Positions 14,000-25,376 of a stretch of DNA of 64,000 nt are shown in pieces. Source of the DNA: Sympetrum striolatum. Lineage: Eukaryota; Arthropoda; Insecta; Odonata; Libellulidae. Both the position numbers and the translations under genes were made by a program. Every line of letters begins with the position of its first letter. Positions within the stretch are counted from its first letter, which is position 1. Below the pieces are notes generated by a model, which was not told the DNA's origin, made no database searches, and saw only the letters and a list, made by a program, of their open reading frames with translations. The DNA is taken from NCBI GenBank assembly GCA_947579665.1, contig OX388348.1, positions 16,740,001 to 16,804,000 on the forward strand, in the 5' to 3' direction.

Positions 14000-14480
14000 C
14001 TCTCTCCTAACCCATCCTTCAATCACCTACTTCCTCTTTCCCTTTGTCATGCATCTTCGTGCAAATCCTCTTCTGACATCGGCGGCGAAAGGTTATAGGG
14101 GAAAGGCGATTGGTGCCCGGGAGAGCAAAAATGTTCTCAGGTTAGAACTGGAGACGGCTCGGTTGTTTATGGCGCGGGAATTCCACTCGCCGCCCCCAAT
14201 TTATGGGCGCAGTATCAATCCCCTCATAAGGGAAGACGGGAATTACTCCCCCGTGCAAGTTTGGCGGAGGTGGGAAACGTCGGATTTGGAATTATCTTCT
14301 CGTGAGGTCGCGAGCGGAAGTGTGAGGGCTTTGGCAAAGACGACTGCCTGAAGGGAATTATACGTTCACCCGTCCCTGTTTCCACTAAGGAAGGATGATT
14401 TAGAAAGGTTTGAGAGGCTTTGGAATTTTACGTGGGATTTTTCTCACAGGACCCTCCCTTGGGAGAATATTCGCCGCTCA
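14000..14480. other. GC-enriched island, unassigned
   Basis: Local base composition is clearly GC-richer than the flanks, beginning with a pyrimidine-rich run and then CpG-containing sequence such as GACATCGGCGGCGAAAGG. It overlaps a plus-strand open frame of 100 residues (14,049-14,351) rich in Arg, Glu and Ala, with no recognised domain. It could be an exon, a regulatory element or an old insertion. Confidence 0.35.
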
Positions 14481-14499
14481 AGGAAACTTCTTACTCTTA

Positions 14500-17400
14500 T
14501 TTCCGTGTCTGCCGAAAGCGTTTTTCGATTTTAGAATGGTTCCCTTTTCCAAGTTGAGCTATCAATTTGCTTCTTCGATAATATTTTTGGAATTTCATAT
14601 TCTCGAATATACTTATTTCTATTGTAAGCCTCATTAGATTTGCTTTGGAAATATTATCCTTGGGATTTTGCCATCTTTGTTACCGTTAAACAGTGGTGGT
14701 AGTCTCGCTTTATATTACTGATGTCTCTGATAATTTTAAGACTAAATATATTCTCTATGCAGATGGCCTACGTATTTATCTAAACTCTTCTTTGAATTAT
14801 TTATCATAAGCTATAAATTCTGTTTACCTTAGTGTCCACTCTAGGCGTCATTGGGCCACAAACAAGAATTTCTCTCCAAATGCTATTAAAAGCAAGATAT
14901 TATATTCAGATGATAGTTGAATTGAAGCTGACATAGGCAGATAATAGTTAATAATTGAATTATAGGCTAAATTGATTTAAAAAATTACAAAAATAATTGT
15001 TGATTGTTCTAATACTCTCTTGCAGATGAACTCTTTATGCAGTCTCGGCAGACTATCAAGTACTCTTTCCTTTAACCCATAAATATCTTAAATCTCAAAT
15101 AGAGTGAATAAAACTAAACGAACTAATATTGCAACGTGAAACCATTCCTTGATTCCATTTCATTTCAAGAACTGCCTAATTTACGATGGGAAAATTGATT
15201 TCCGGAAAACATTTTCTGATTACTTGGAAGTTGACGATTCTAATAACCGCAACTCCAAAGTTAGCCTTAAAGGTTAGAGACGATATTCATGATAAAAAGC
15301 AGTGAAATAAGATGCTCTTAAATAATCTGGTAAGTCATGTTTTTTCTAAAAGCATGAAAACATAGCTTCTTTGTCATTTGGAGAATCTCATTAGGGAAAA
15401 TAACGGTCATTGGCAATCTTGAGATAAAACGATGTCATCAATATATTTTTACTATGCATGACATTCCCTAATTTATTTTTATGCCCTATGCGATTGCTCA
15501 GTTTTTGTGGTAAATATTTGTAAAGCCTTGTCACTCGGAATGAAGACTGCTCGGATAATGGAACCCTCAACGTCTTCCATCAAAGATATATAGAGCTATA
15601 GAAGTAGTGTATGCATCGGAAGGCGGCTTGTGGGGTAAATAGGTAAATTTAGATGGTCGTTCCGTTACTAAATTCTGTGGGAACTAATGCGAAAGTTTCA
15701 TATAATTTGATTGAGCTAATCCTAATTTCTCATCTGAAAAGTATCTCACGAAGCAGTAGTTAAAGATTAATAACCTAAGGCGAGCTTTAGTACAACAAAT
15801 GTAAGCAAATGATAGTGCGCAACACAAATAGATGTTGAAAGAAACTATGTAAAGTAATATTTCCGTTCACCAGTTAGCGTCAGAACCTAAAAAACTTGGT
15901 GAATATATAATTTTTTTTCTCATTTATACAATGAAATACAAACAAAACCTAAGGCATTTCTACTGAACATGCACCGGGCACGTTATAGTAATGGTATTTT
16001 GTTTTGTATTGGTTTTGTATTGGTTTTGTATTTAGTTTTGGTATTGGAGAATTATTGGAGTCTTTCGAACTTCAGTTCAGTCTTCAGATATTATCGAAGT
16101 AATTATAGGAAGGAATAGCTATTATTATTAATATAAAGTGATTTGATCTTCCTTCTTCATTTTGAAATACTCCTGAACATCGAACTCTATTACGTTGTGA
16201 AGTTGTCAATTAGCTACTTGATTTTGAAATAGCATAGGCGATGGACTTGCTAAGAATGAAAAACAGTAATCGTGTCCAAGATAACCCTTATGAGGTCCAA
16301 AATCCCTAAACGGGGAGGGGTACAGATTGTGCCTATAATCTAGCGATAAATAGAATTTTACAGCAATTGCAATCTCAGGCGTATTCGTTATTTCTATCTG
16401 CATGTTAATCTTTCGTACTTTGGAGGCCAGTTTTAAACTTTGAAATCTGCTTATATATATTTTACAATGATGAAATGATAGTGATGGCGAATTAAAGTGG
16501 GATTTAATCTAAATAAAAAGCACTTTAGCTTGCATATTTTTTCTAGCTAATCTCATGCTAATTAAGTCCTGTGAGCCTCTGAATTCACCACTGATTTAAT
16601 TAAACAGGAAAGATAAAAAACTTTGGATGGATTAAGAATGAGGTGCCATTGCTGAATTCTAGGTTGGATAATTAAGCATGAGTTATGTATTTTTAATCAC
16701 GTTTAATAGAACTTTAATGAAATTCGAGCAGATGTTTCTAATAAAAAGTGAATAAATGCGATAAAATGTCTGAAAATGTTTATGTGAAAGAAAAATAACG
16801 TATTTAATAGTTCGATGCGATAGATAGATAATAAGAGATAAGATATGTGTGAGTCTTCATTCAAAAGATTTAAATGTTTACTAAAGCTAACGTATTTACA
16901 GTTCAATTTATTTCAAAGAGTTTAATTTCCTTACTTTTTTATGATTATTTCAAAGCTTCTTTTAACTTAAAAAAGTATTTGATAGTTTCATGGATTGAAT
17001 TGATCGCTTTGTGGTTCTGACATCTGTTACTAATTTGGACTAATTATACGTGCTTATGTCGAATCAAGCCCTTTAAAATAATTAAACATGAATTTAAGCA
17101 CTACATTCGAATAAGTTTAAATAGAAATCGAGATTCCTCCAGGACACAGGATAAGCCAAGGAAAAAACTAGGCTATGGTTACCTTTAACTCATTTAATAT
17201 AAAAATATCAAAGTAAATTTGAAATTGATTAATTCATCTTAAGTACGGAAATTTAAACGCCTATGGAAAGGGTTAAAGGTACTTTGCACATAAGGGCGTG
17301 CACCCAGGAAAAATCCCAAGGAAAAACGGACTTTAAAATCCTATGGAAGTTAAAATAGCAGATAAACCTAATCAGTTAAAATGACGATAACGATATAAGG

Positions 17401-18860
17401 TAGTAGTTATCAATTTTAAAAAGGTGTAAAACTCTTATCTTTACGAAGTACATAGTGTGATAAAGAATAATTTATAATGAGCTGAGGCTACTAGTACCCT
17501 TAACGTATATATAGATTAAAATTTCTAATCTTTTTCAAACATAAGAGGGTAATTGAAAAAATAGTTTCAGTAATGGACATTTTTGGGAACTCATTACCAT
17601 CGGAAATCGTAACCAAACTGTCCCGCCTGATCTGGAGAGATAAAACAATTATGAAATCTTTGGACTGAAATCAACAAAGTTGCGCATATTGTAGTTTATC
17701 GTAGGAACAAAGCGAGCCCTCGTCCCGTACTTTCATGTGCCCTACTTTAAAGGCCTTTCAGCCAACTCTCCTCGCGCTGAAACTCTTTCATTTGACCCTA
17801 TCGATTTGATTCATTGATCAGGTCAACTTCTTTCCCGCCGTCGTACGTCGTCTGTTTAATTGAAAGAAGTTTGGCTTTGCAAAAGATCGCCGCTTTCCAG
17901 GGAATGTTTCCTTTTTTACCGAGCCGATAGCCCACCTTCCTCTATAAATATGAATATCCACCACCGTTACTTCTTGAGAAAAGGTCATCGATCGAAACTT
18001 AGAGGATAATGAAAATTTCAAAAGTTGGTTTGCCAGCGAAAAATTCCGTTAATTGAAAACTCTTGCTATTGCTGGTTCATATGGTTCAAGGCAATCCAGA
18101 AACTTTCAGGCTACCACCTCATTGAGATAAGGATATAAAGCAAACTTCGTGATTTCCAAGTTTCGGAACTACGATAATTAATGTCGCTTTTGTACGGGAT
18201 CCATTTAAGGAGATAATCATGGTAGATGTATTTAATATGTATCAATATATTAAAAAACGAGATTTTATAATGATGTTTGAGGATGGCACTCTGGTAATAT
18301 ACAGAAAGTCAAACGACAAATCTTTACCCAACGATTTCGTTGTTTCAAGTAAGCGATACGAAAATTGACAATTTGAAATCATCGCAGTTGCTTAACATTC
18401 TCTCCGAAAAGTAGCAATTTTAAGTAGAAAATTTCTTGGATAAGCAAACAATGCAGTTGAAGATTTCGGGTTCAAGTCCACGAATATTATCCTTAACTGA
18501 AGCATTATTAGCATTTTCCAGAACTGTGGTAAAGCAATGAAAAGCTCGGTTTTACTTTAGTGAATATTCAGGAGATGCGCAGAAAAGTTGGGAGAACGAT
18601 GGTACTTCATTATTCTTGTCCCATATAAATATGCAGTGAATATACAGGATTCGAAACCTGTTTCCAAGAAGTTGAGATGGTGCAGCGTAAGGCAGTTGTT
18701 ATTGTTAAAACTGCTATGATAAGACAGCAAACTTCACGAAAATGCTCTCCAATGCGGGTTGGAATTCCATGATATATTTTTATCTAGGTTTTGAAAACTA
18801 ATCAACTCACAGAAAGTGTTCACGGAAGAGTTGATAGAATTTATGCGATATCTATACTAT
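14500..18860. other. AT-rich DNA without a supported gene
   Basis: Contains only short chance frames and the small minisatellite at 16,001. I recognise no protein, RNA gene or transposon end. Confidence 0.55.
16001..16050. repeat. 11-bp minisatellite GTTTTGTATTG
   Basis: Three head-to-tail copies of GTTTTGTATTG (the third ends in T) at 16,001-16,033, followed by a degenerate partial unit. Confidence 0.85.
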
Positions 18861-18939
18861 TTTGGCAGATCCGACAGAGCGCAAGATAAGGGAGAAAGAC
18901 GCGGAGACTATAAGCCATATTTATAGTCGACTCCTAAGA

Positions 18940-20017
18940 GGGTCATTCCATGCCAAGTGGTCTGATTTCAGAGAAGTGCCCCGCTCGACCATCACGGATT
19001 TCGATGTAATTTTGTATGGACATTCACACAAATCTCTTATGAACATTTGTAAAGTTTTACTTTCGCCGATGGTATACTTGCTGAGATATAGAAGGTTGTT
19101 TGACCCCGTGTCGCTGCCTTCTTCAACATGACTATGAGTTTACAGTAACTTTGAGGCGTTGTATCTCAGAGAATTGTTTTATGAAGTAAACACACTTTGG
19201 CTATCTTAAACAACTTTTTGCATTCTATTAAAAAAAGTAATAAAGTCAACTGTAAGAGCGACCTCCTTGCAGAAAATTCTGTGCAAAACTGCTCCAAAAA
19301 ATTGCGGATCGAAAAAATATTAAAACTTTGGCTTTTTATATCTCAAGAAGAAATGATATAATCAACGTGAAACTTATCGCATGATAACATATAAATACAT
19401 AGTTTATAAATATAAAATTTCATATTCCTAGTACTTTCCATTATTTTAAAAATTGAGTCAACATTTGACAATTTTTGTAAAAAAGCCAAAAATAGGCTAT
19501 TTTTACCCCGCTTTTACAAAAAAAGACCCCCCGGAATTTCTTTTGAAACATTTTTATTAAATAGAGAATGATTTCAGCCCTCGAAAAAAGTATATTTAGT
19601 TTTTCATCTCGAGCATATAAGGCCCTAGAAATAGGGGCAAATATGAGGATGACATTTGTAAAAACGGCAAAAATAGGTTATTTTCTGCCCGCTCTTAGAA
19701 AAGAAAGACCTTTTCGATACTCTTGTAAATTATTTTCATTTGAAAGAGCATGTTTCAAACCTCTTAAAAAAGTACACTTGGTTTTTCATCGCGAGCAAGT
19801 ACAGCCCTAAAAAAATTAACAAAGTTGATAACGTTGCTATGGTGGCGCCACATGTCTTCTGTTGTTTATCGTTCTGGTTATTTTATGTAGACATTTTTAG
19901 TATATAGCGTTGGTCCATGACTGGTACTGGTAGTGACATCGTCACTACCAGTTCAGGTATTTGAACCAGTAACCCTATGGCCGTAGGGGTCACGCCCGAT
20001 AGCCATGCAATACCAGC
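18940..20017 (+). repeat. Left arm of long inverted repeat
   Basis: Contains two head-to-tail ~180-bp subrepeats (roughly 19,460-19,640 and 19,641-19,815), recognisable by the shared core GCCAAAAATAGG followed by a Cys/Pro-rich CCCGCT and a later TTTCA..CCTC block. A 27-nt perfect hairpin lies at 19,926-19,952. Relative to the right arm it has an extra piece (about 19,953-19,980) between the hairpin and the inner border. The inner border is CCATGCAATACC near 20,014. Confidence 0.8.
19926..19952. repeat. Perfect 12-bp-arm hairpin in left arm
   Basis: Arms ACTGGTAGTGAC and GTCACTACCAGT are exact inverted repeats with a 3-nt ATC loop. The same hairpin is kept unchanged in the right arm at 22,846-22,872. 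Confidence 0.9.
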
Positions 20018-20399
20018 CACGGGTGGGTTTCTTGGTTGAGGACCCCAAGCCTGCAATTTGTTTTCTTCGATGAGGTTGTAAATCGTTGTGGCGTTATTTA
20101 TCTGGTGGTATTAAGACAAAATATTGTGCCGGCGAGACATCATGGACAACAAAGTAACAAATTAAATCAATCTGGTATGCTTTAACTTAGTGGAACTCCT
20201 TCCTAGTAAATGGGTGGGAATAACTTACACAAATCCCACTTTTAAAGTTTTTAATATCTGCGACCGGTTTCAGACTTAAGTCCATTATCAAGCACAAGAG
20301 TTATTCAGGAGTACATATATATATATACGAGTAAAATGTTGCTTGCATACTGCAAGCAGATCGACAACACTATTTTCATGTCGGCATCATATCGGGACG

Positions 20400-21420
20400 G
20401 CCATCAAAAGAAAAAAATGGATTGAAATTTTTCTTAAAATTCGCTGAAATTCCATCGTCTGGCATTGAAACCCCGGGTCTTACTGGTGAACCTACTATGA
20501 AACGCAATAGAACATCACCATCTATAACTATGTGTGAAAATTTAAGCAGAAATATGGGCTACAACTGCCTCAAAATACGTTCTAATTTTCACGAATTCAA
20601 ATGGCTCTCTGGATTCGAACCAAGGATGATCTTGAAAATCTAAATCATATTTCTGAAAGTTATTTATGATCTCTATCTACATGCCGAATTTGAAATTTCT
20701 ACATTATTGGGAAAGGGTTCAAAATAGTTCCTAAAAATTGAATCAATTACTGATTGTAGAGACGCCTGGTGTCGAACCCAGGACCTACTGGCAGCTGTAA
20801 AAAAAATTATGACTTGATTTGACCTGATCTTATTAAATACAAAGTTTGAAGTCAACATCTTGTCAGGAAGTACCTAAAATTTGCTTCCGTTATCTCCATA
20901 AGAAATGCATTGTAGGATGTAAATGGCCCTCTGGGATCGAACCAAGGACCATCAGCGAGTTCTAAAATTTTATTATGAAATATATTTATGATATATATCC
21001 ACGTGCCAAGTTTCAAGTTTCCAAGTCATCTGTAAGTAATTAAAAAAAATCTTAAAAATCGCAATGTAAATTAAACGGGAGAATATTTGCCCTGGCCTAG
21101 CATCGAACCAAGGATAATATTTGTAGATGTCTTTGTGGTTTCCTTGAGATATACATGGCATCTAACGATCTCTTGAATATTAACTCTGAACTCTTCCGGG
21201 AAGTGCCTCAAAAAAATTTTCGAAAATCCCCGCCATGTAATCTTATGGGGAAAATCGCGACTTTGGGGCCTTCTGGAATCGAACCCATGACACCTAGGTT
21301 CAAAGTCGGCTTTTTCCTGGAGGTTACACGTGATGGCCATAACGTTGTAAAAATTTCAAGTCGGTGGCACTTGTGGAACATGGTTAGACTTTTGATCCCC
21401 TATATATAACTTATAGGTAT
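20400..21420 (-). repeat. Diverged ~165-bp tandem array with box-B-like motifs
   Basis: Six units can be placed by a recurring plus-strand core of the type CTGGxATCGAACCxAGGA, at about 20,464, 20,615, 20,772, 20,937, 21,103 and 21,279, giving spacings of 151, 157, 165, 166 and 176 bp. Units also share a block resembling TATCTACATGCC followed by AATTTCAAGTTTC, and another resembling GGGAAGTGCCTCAAAA. On the minus strand the core reads GGTTCGAATCC or close variants, matching the polymerase III box B / tRNA T-arm consensus in the best units. Copies differ considerably, so the array is old or was assembled from diverged units. Its role is unknown. Confidence 0.6.
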
Positions 21421-21499
21421 ATCCGGAGAAGCGTCTATATATAATAGATACACAAAGAATAAAAAATCAAGGCACCAATCAGATTAGCTACTGTTGATA

Positions 21500-21610
21500 G
21501 TGGGAGAGGTGTTAGGGGGAGGAGGAAGAGGGTTAACAATGGACAGAATGGGAGAATAATTAGTAAACTAAATTAACTTCTAAGTTAGTTAATTTACTAA
21601 AGTAACAAAT
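21500..21610. repeat. G-rich tract and adjacent stem-loop
   Basis: A purine tract near 21,500-21,535 has several runs of two to five G, which could form a G-quadruplex. At 21,559-21,601 an inverted repeat pairs TTAGTAAACTAA with TTAGTTAATTTACTAA-type sequence. Directly after it, AACAAAGTAACAAATTAT is duplicated in tandem. Confidence 0.5.
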
Positions 21611-21988
21611 TATAACAAAGTAACAAATTATAACAAAGGTTCTGTTGAAACATGGGTAAAGAATCTTTAGTACAGACTTCGGTTAAGTCGTGGCTATGTG
21701 GCCATTCTGTTGTGTGTTACTTCGAGTTTTTTTTTAATTGTGAGTTTTGCCATATTTTCATTTTTTGGATCCATCAAATTTCATCCATACTCCACTTGAC
21801 GTTCCTCTAGAAAATTGACAGCTGCTTAGTATTCAGTAAGTATTTTATTGACATAGCACTCTCGCATGGCCACGTTTTGAACTGAGCTGTTGTATTTGTC
21901 GTATTTGTCGTATTCCATCATATTTTTATAACTTCTTTTTCCAGAATTTGCATTATTGCACTAAATATTGCGATTTCACTAATTTTAA

Positions 21989-22824
21989 ATGGATGTCGAA
22001 GAGTCAGATGAAAATCCCACCTTGCCCTTCTGTGTTGTTGGGGAAAAACTTTCGTCCATTTGCCATCATGGTTCATTTTATTCCAATAAAATCGGGCTGC
22101 AATATGTGCACAATTTATCGTTGCAGGAAAAAGTGTTCATTTTTCTGCGATCGGAGGTTGGGAACACAGAGCACGATCAAATCTGTTTCCATCACAATGC
22201 AATGTATTTAGAAAAAGTATTAAATTTAGCAAAAGTCATGCTGCAACCCATTTAACAAAAAAAACATACAGCTAAACATGGGCTGCTGAAAGTCAATCTA
22301 GCCTTGTCTAATGATTTGCAAAAATGGGTAAAAACAAATGTGAAGCCTGGTCAAAAAATTTGTTCCAAAATATACAGCCAAATATGTTTCTATGGTCCAA
22401 AACACTACTGACTCTTCGTCTTCAGAAAATTGCGATATGGATATTTCGGACACGGTAAATCGAAGTTTTACTGATTTGGGATCTACTCCGTTAAGAATTC
22501 GGAGAGTGAGTAGTAGGGATAAAGTGAACCTACGTGTAACGAAAAATTGAACGAATGTAGTAACAGACAAGATAACGTTAGCCGCTGGGATACCAGCTGA
22601 AGATATAGGACAAACTAGTCAGTGTGATGTTGAGGAATGCTCGTCATGCTGATCTAATAAAAGAAATTCAAACAAAAATTAAAATATCCGATGGATCGAT
22701 TAAAGTTCAACTATTGACATTGGCCCCAAAGAGTTGGTCGATAGCACTAACAGCGAAAACATTTGGGGTATCAGAACGTACAGTGAAAGCAGCACGGCCG
22801 GTATTGCATGGCTATCGGGCGTGA
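21989..22824 (+). pseudogene. Decayed transposon-associated protein, N-terminal part
   Basis: A first open segment starts at ATG 21,989 and runs 88 codons to 22,255, with scattered Cys/His (CVVG, SICHHG, CFHH) that could belong to a zinc-binding N-terminal domain. After stops and frame changes, homologous-looking text continues: 'VKPGQKICSK' (about 22,340), 'TDLGSTPLRIRRV' (about 22,470), then an open segment 22,624-22,824 with LTLAPKSWSI and a helix-turn-helix-like AKTFGVSERTVKAAR. From memory this order (Cys-rich start, PGQK-C motif, 'PL..', 'LTLAP.SW') resembles a family of uncharacterised transposon-borne proteins in arthropods and cnidarians. I could not verify that. The frame runs straight into the inner border of the right inverted arm, so the C-terminal half is absent. 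Confidence 0.5.
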
Positions 22825-23848
22825 CCCCTACGGGCCATGACTGATACTGGTAGTGACGATGTCACTACCAGTACCAGTCATGGACCAACGCTATATACTA
22901 AAAATGTCTACATAAAATAACCAGAACGATAAACAACAGAAGACATGTGGCGCCACCATAGCAACGTTATCAACTTTGTTAATTTTTTTAGGGCTGTACT
23001 TGCTCGCGATGAAAAACCAAGTGTACTTTTTTAAGAGGTTTGAAACATGCTCTTTCAAATGAAAATAATTTACAAGAGTATCGAAAAGGTCTTTCTTTTC
23101 TAAGAGCGGGCAGAAAATAACCTATTTTTGCCGTTTTTACAAATGTCATCCTCATAGTTGCCCCTATTTCTAGGGCCTTATATGCTCGAGATGAAAAACT
23201 AAATATACTTTTTTCGAGGGCTGAAATCATTCTCTATTTAATAAAAATGTTTCAAAAGAAATTCCGGGGGGTCTTTTTTTGTAAAAGCGGGGTAAAAATA
23301 GCCTATTTTTGGCTTTTTTACAAAAATTGTCAAATGTTGACTCAATTTTTAAAATAATGGAAAGTACTAGGAATATGAAATTTTATATTTATAAACTATG
23401 TATTTATATGTTATCATGCGATAAGTTCCACGTTGATTATATCATTTCTTCTTGAAATATAAAAAGCCAAAGTTTTAATTTTTTTTCAATCCGCAATTAT
23501 TTGGGCCAGATTTGCACAGAATATTCTGCAAGGAGGTCGCTCTTACAGTTATATTTATTACTTTTTTAATAGAATGCAAAAAGTTGTTTAAGATAGCCAA
23601 AGTGTGTTTACTTCATAAAACAATTCTCTGAGATACAACGCCTCAAAGTTACTGAAAACTCATAGTCATGTTGAAGAAGGCAGCGACACGGGGTCAAACA
23701 ACCTTCTATATCTCAGCAAGTATATCATCGGCGAAAGTAAAACTTTACAAATGTTCATAAGAGATATGTGTGAATGTCCATACAAAATTCCATCGAAGTC
23801 CGTGATGGTCGAGCGGGGACCACTAGACCACTTGGCATGGAATGGCCC
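22796..23848 (-). repeat. Right arm of long inverted repeat
   Basis: Reverse-complement copy of the left arm, with the same ~180-bp subrepeats and the same perfect 27-nt hairpin (22,846-22,872). The inner border (GGTATTGCATGG at about 22,800) directly abuts the end of the decayed reading frame at 22,624-22,824, so the arm cuts or replaces the rest of that gene. Confidence 0.8.
22846..22872. repeat. Perfect 12-bp-arm hairpin in right arm
   Basis: Same arms as the left-arm hairpin with loop GAT, which is the complement of the left loop, as expected for an inverted copy. Confidence 0.9.
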
Positions 23849-23968
23849 AGGAGTTTCCCAGCGCCTAGCAGTCCCCCAAGGCCAAAAACGGTATTTATAG
23901 TCCTTCTCTCTACCCCTGACAACCCCCTTAGAGCTTCACAAGCTGTGAAAAGCTGGTTAACCGAGATA
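23849..23968. repeat. Repeat-derived flank split by the next element
   Basis: The sequence between the foldback-like element and the 8-bp duplication is GC-richer than average and contains GGTATTTATAGTCC (23,890-23,903). It continues after the next element at 24,901 as AGAGAACCCCTAAAGCGTG. Similar pieces (TATTTATAGTCGACTCC) occur at 18,918-18,934 and, inverted, at 27,421-27,437, so this seems to be an older repeat into which newer elements inserted. Confidence 0.45.
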
Positions 23969-23976
23969 GGTGATCC

Positions 23977-24892
23977 CATAGAGTAAGGATGGGTAAATCA
24001 AGGTACAGTTTCCAATTTATTCAATTTACAAATATTCGCAAAAATCGACGAACCTGTCTCGTTTTGAAGACTCGTAACTTTTGAATGGAGGAAGTTAAGT
24101 ATCTTGTTCTTTCATTCGTTGAAATAAATTGAGTGCGTTTCTATTAAATTATTCATGAAATTTCCACATTGTTTAAATATGAAAGAAAATGTTAACTGTG
24201 ATATTCGACCACTTAAACCCAAGTTTGCCTTAGTTTTAAACGTTACTCTAGCTATATATGTAATTTAAACTTAACAACACTTAAACGTCAGTTTTTCCAG
24301 AAATGTTCGAAAAAATCAACGAAAACTGGGAATTTATTCGAAACTTTCAGTTTTTTTGCTCTCTTCCTTTTCTTGCTTGATCTTGCTTTTCATCCAAGTA
24401 AACCTAGTCGAAATGATTCTCTTTTTTATAAGAACTCGACGAGAAGTATCTTAATATTCCACTTAAACGTTTTATTAACGTTAAATTTTCTCCGGATATG
24501 TTCGAAAAACTCAACGATAACTGGGAATTTATTTGAAATTTTGTTATTTTGTATTTATCTTGCTTGTTACTCGAGTAAACCTTGATGAGTTGATACTCGT
24601 TCCGAAGAACTCGACGAGAGGTATCTAAATATTCTTAAACAATGATAAATATATACCCGACGTTGATTATTATAATAAGAAAACTTTAAGTGGAAACTCT
24701 ACTATCTATTAAAATAATATACGCATTAACTACGTAGTTCAGAGTTACTTAAAAACTCGATTTTTCAAGATGAAACTCCACAGCGTATTTGAATTGCCGC
24801 TAGAAAACGGAAAAGTCACGTGGTTTAATGCTGTAACATCGGCTCGGCTACTGCGCAGCCTGTCCAGCACTCTACCCCATCCTTACTCTATG
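23977..24892. mobile_element. Non-autonomous element, 8-bp TSD (hAT- or P-like)
   Basis: The ends are inverted repeats of 17 bp, CATAGAGTAAGGATGGG on the left and its complement on the right, perfect over that length. Both are flanked by the exact direct repeat GGTGATCC (23,969-23,976 and 24,893-24,900). An 8-bp target duplication is typical of the hAT and P superfamilies; the CA start fits either. The 916-bp interior has no frame long enough for a transposase, so it would need one supplied in trans. It contains a ~190-bp tandem duplication and is AT-rich. Confidence 0.85.
24282..24645. repeat. ~190-bp tandem duplication inside the 8-bp-TSD element
   Basis: Two head-to-tail copies share, in the same order, TTAAACG, ATGTTCGAAAAA, TCAACGA.AACTGGGAATTT, a TTGCTTG block, GAGTAAACCT-like sequence and AACTCGACGAGA.GTATCT. 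ATGTTCGAAAAA starts at 24,303 and 24,498. Confidence 0.75.
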
Positions 24893-24900
24893 GGTGATCC

Positions 24901-25370
24901 AGAGAACCCCTAAAGCGTGATACCGGTGGTGGCAAAACTGCGTACTAATTTTGTAAACAACAAACATGGCGGATAATCTGTTCGATTCGCTCGATTAGAT
25001 TCAACAATTGATGAATAAAATTAAATAGTGGACTGTGAAATCTTAAAAAATTCTTAGAATTATGGTACAAATCAGCAGCATATTTTCGGTATATATTTAT
25101 TTTATCCTAATGCATTTATAACTATCTAACGGATGTTTTAAAACCTCAGCTTGGGTAGTCGTTAAGAAATGTGAAGTTATTAGTTTTATTACGTGATTTC
25201 CTTGAGGTTGAATTTATTGGTAATTACTATACTTATTTGTAGAGATATGTTTATGCTGTGCACGGGTTATTCCTAGTCTTGATTGCTGATTCTTTGTGGC
25301 CTTTCGTTGTCGTAGTCGTGATATATAACCTTTGACGCAGATGGCTACCATGGAGAAAGAGTAAATATTT
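24901..25370. other. Unassigned spacer
   Basis: Starts with the right half of the split repeat flank and then holds AT-rich DNA including AACATGGCGGATAATC near 24,965. No gene is supported. Confidence 0.4.
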
Positions 25371-25376
25371 ACAGCA

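Larger units (their letters stand above)
18940..23848. mobile_element. Foldback-like element with ~1-kb inverted repeats
   Basis: The two ends are inverted copies of each other over about 1.05-1.08 kb: left arm about 18,940-20,017, right arm about 22,796-23,848. The outer ends read GGGTCATTCCATGCCAAG on the left and the complement of GGGCCATTCCATGCCAAG on the right. An 80-residue frame present in both arms differs at one residue (Asn/Thr at position 25), so the arms are very similar, which implies youth or gene conversion. The arms carry internal ~180-bp subrepeats and a perfect hairpin. The 2.8-kb interior holds a tandem array and a decayed gene but no transposase I recognise. I could not identify a target-site duplication. 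Long, internally repetitive inverted arms resemble foldback elements. A rearranged head-to-head duplication is the alternative. Confidence 0.7.

Noticed and set aside
19568..19810. 80-residue frame present in both inverted arms as a candidate protein
   Set aside because: It consists of the arms' ~180-bp subrepeats, has no domain, and is conserved because the arms are near-identical, so conservation does not show coding.
20400..21420. CRISPR array
   Set aside because: Units are ~165 bp, diverged throughout, and the sequence is eukaryotic; there is no short perfect repeat with unique spacers.
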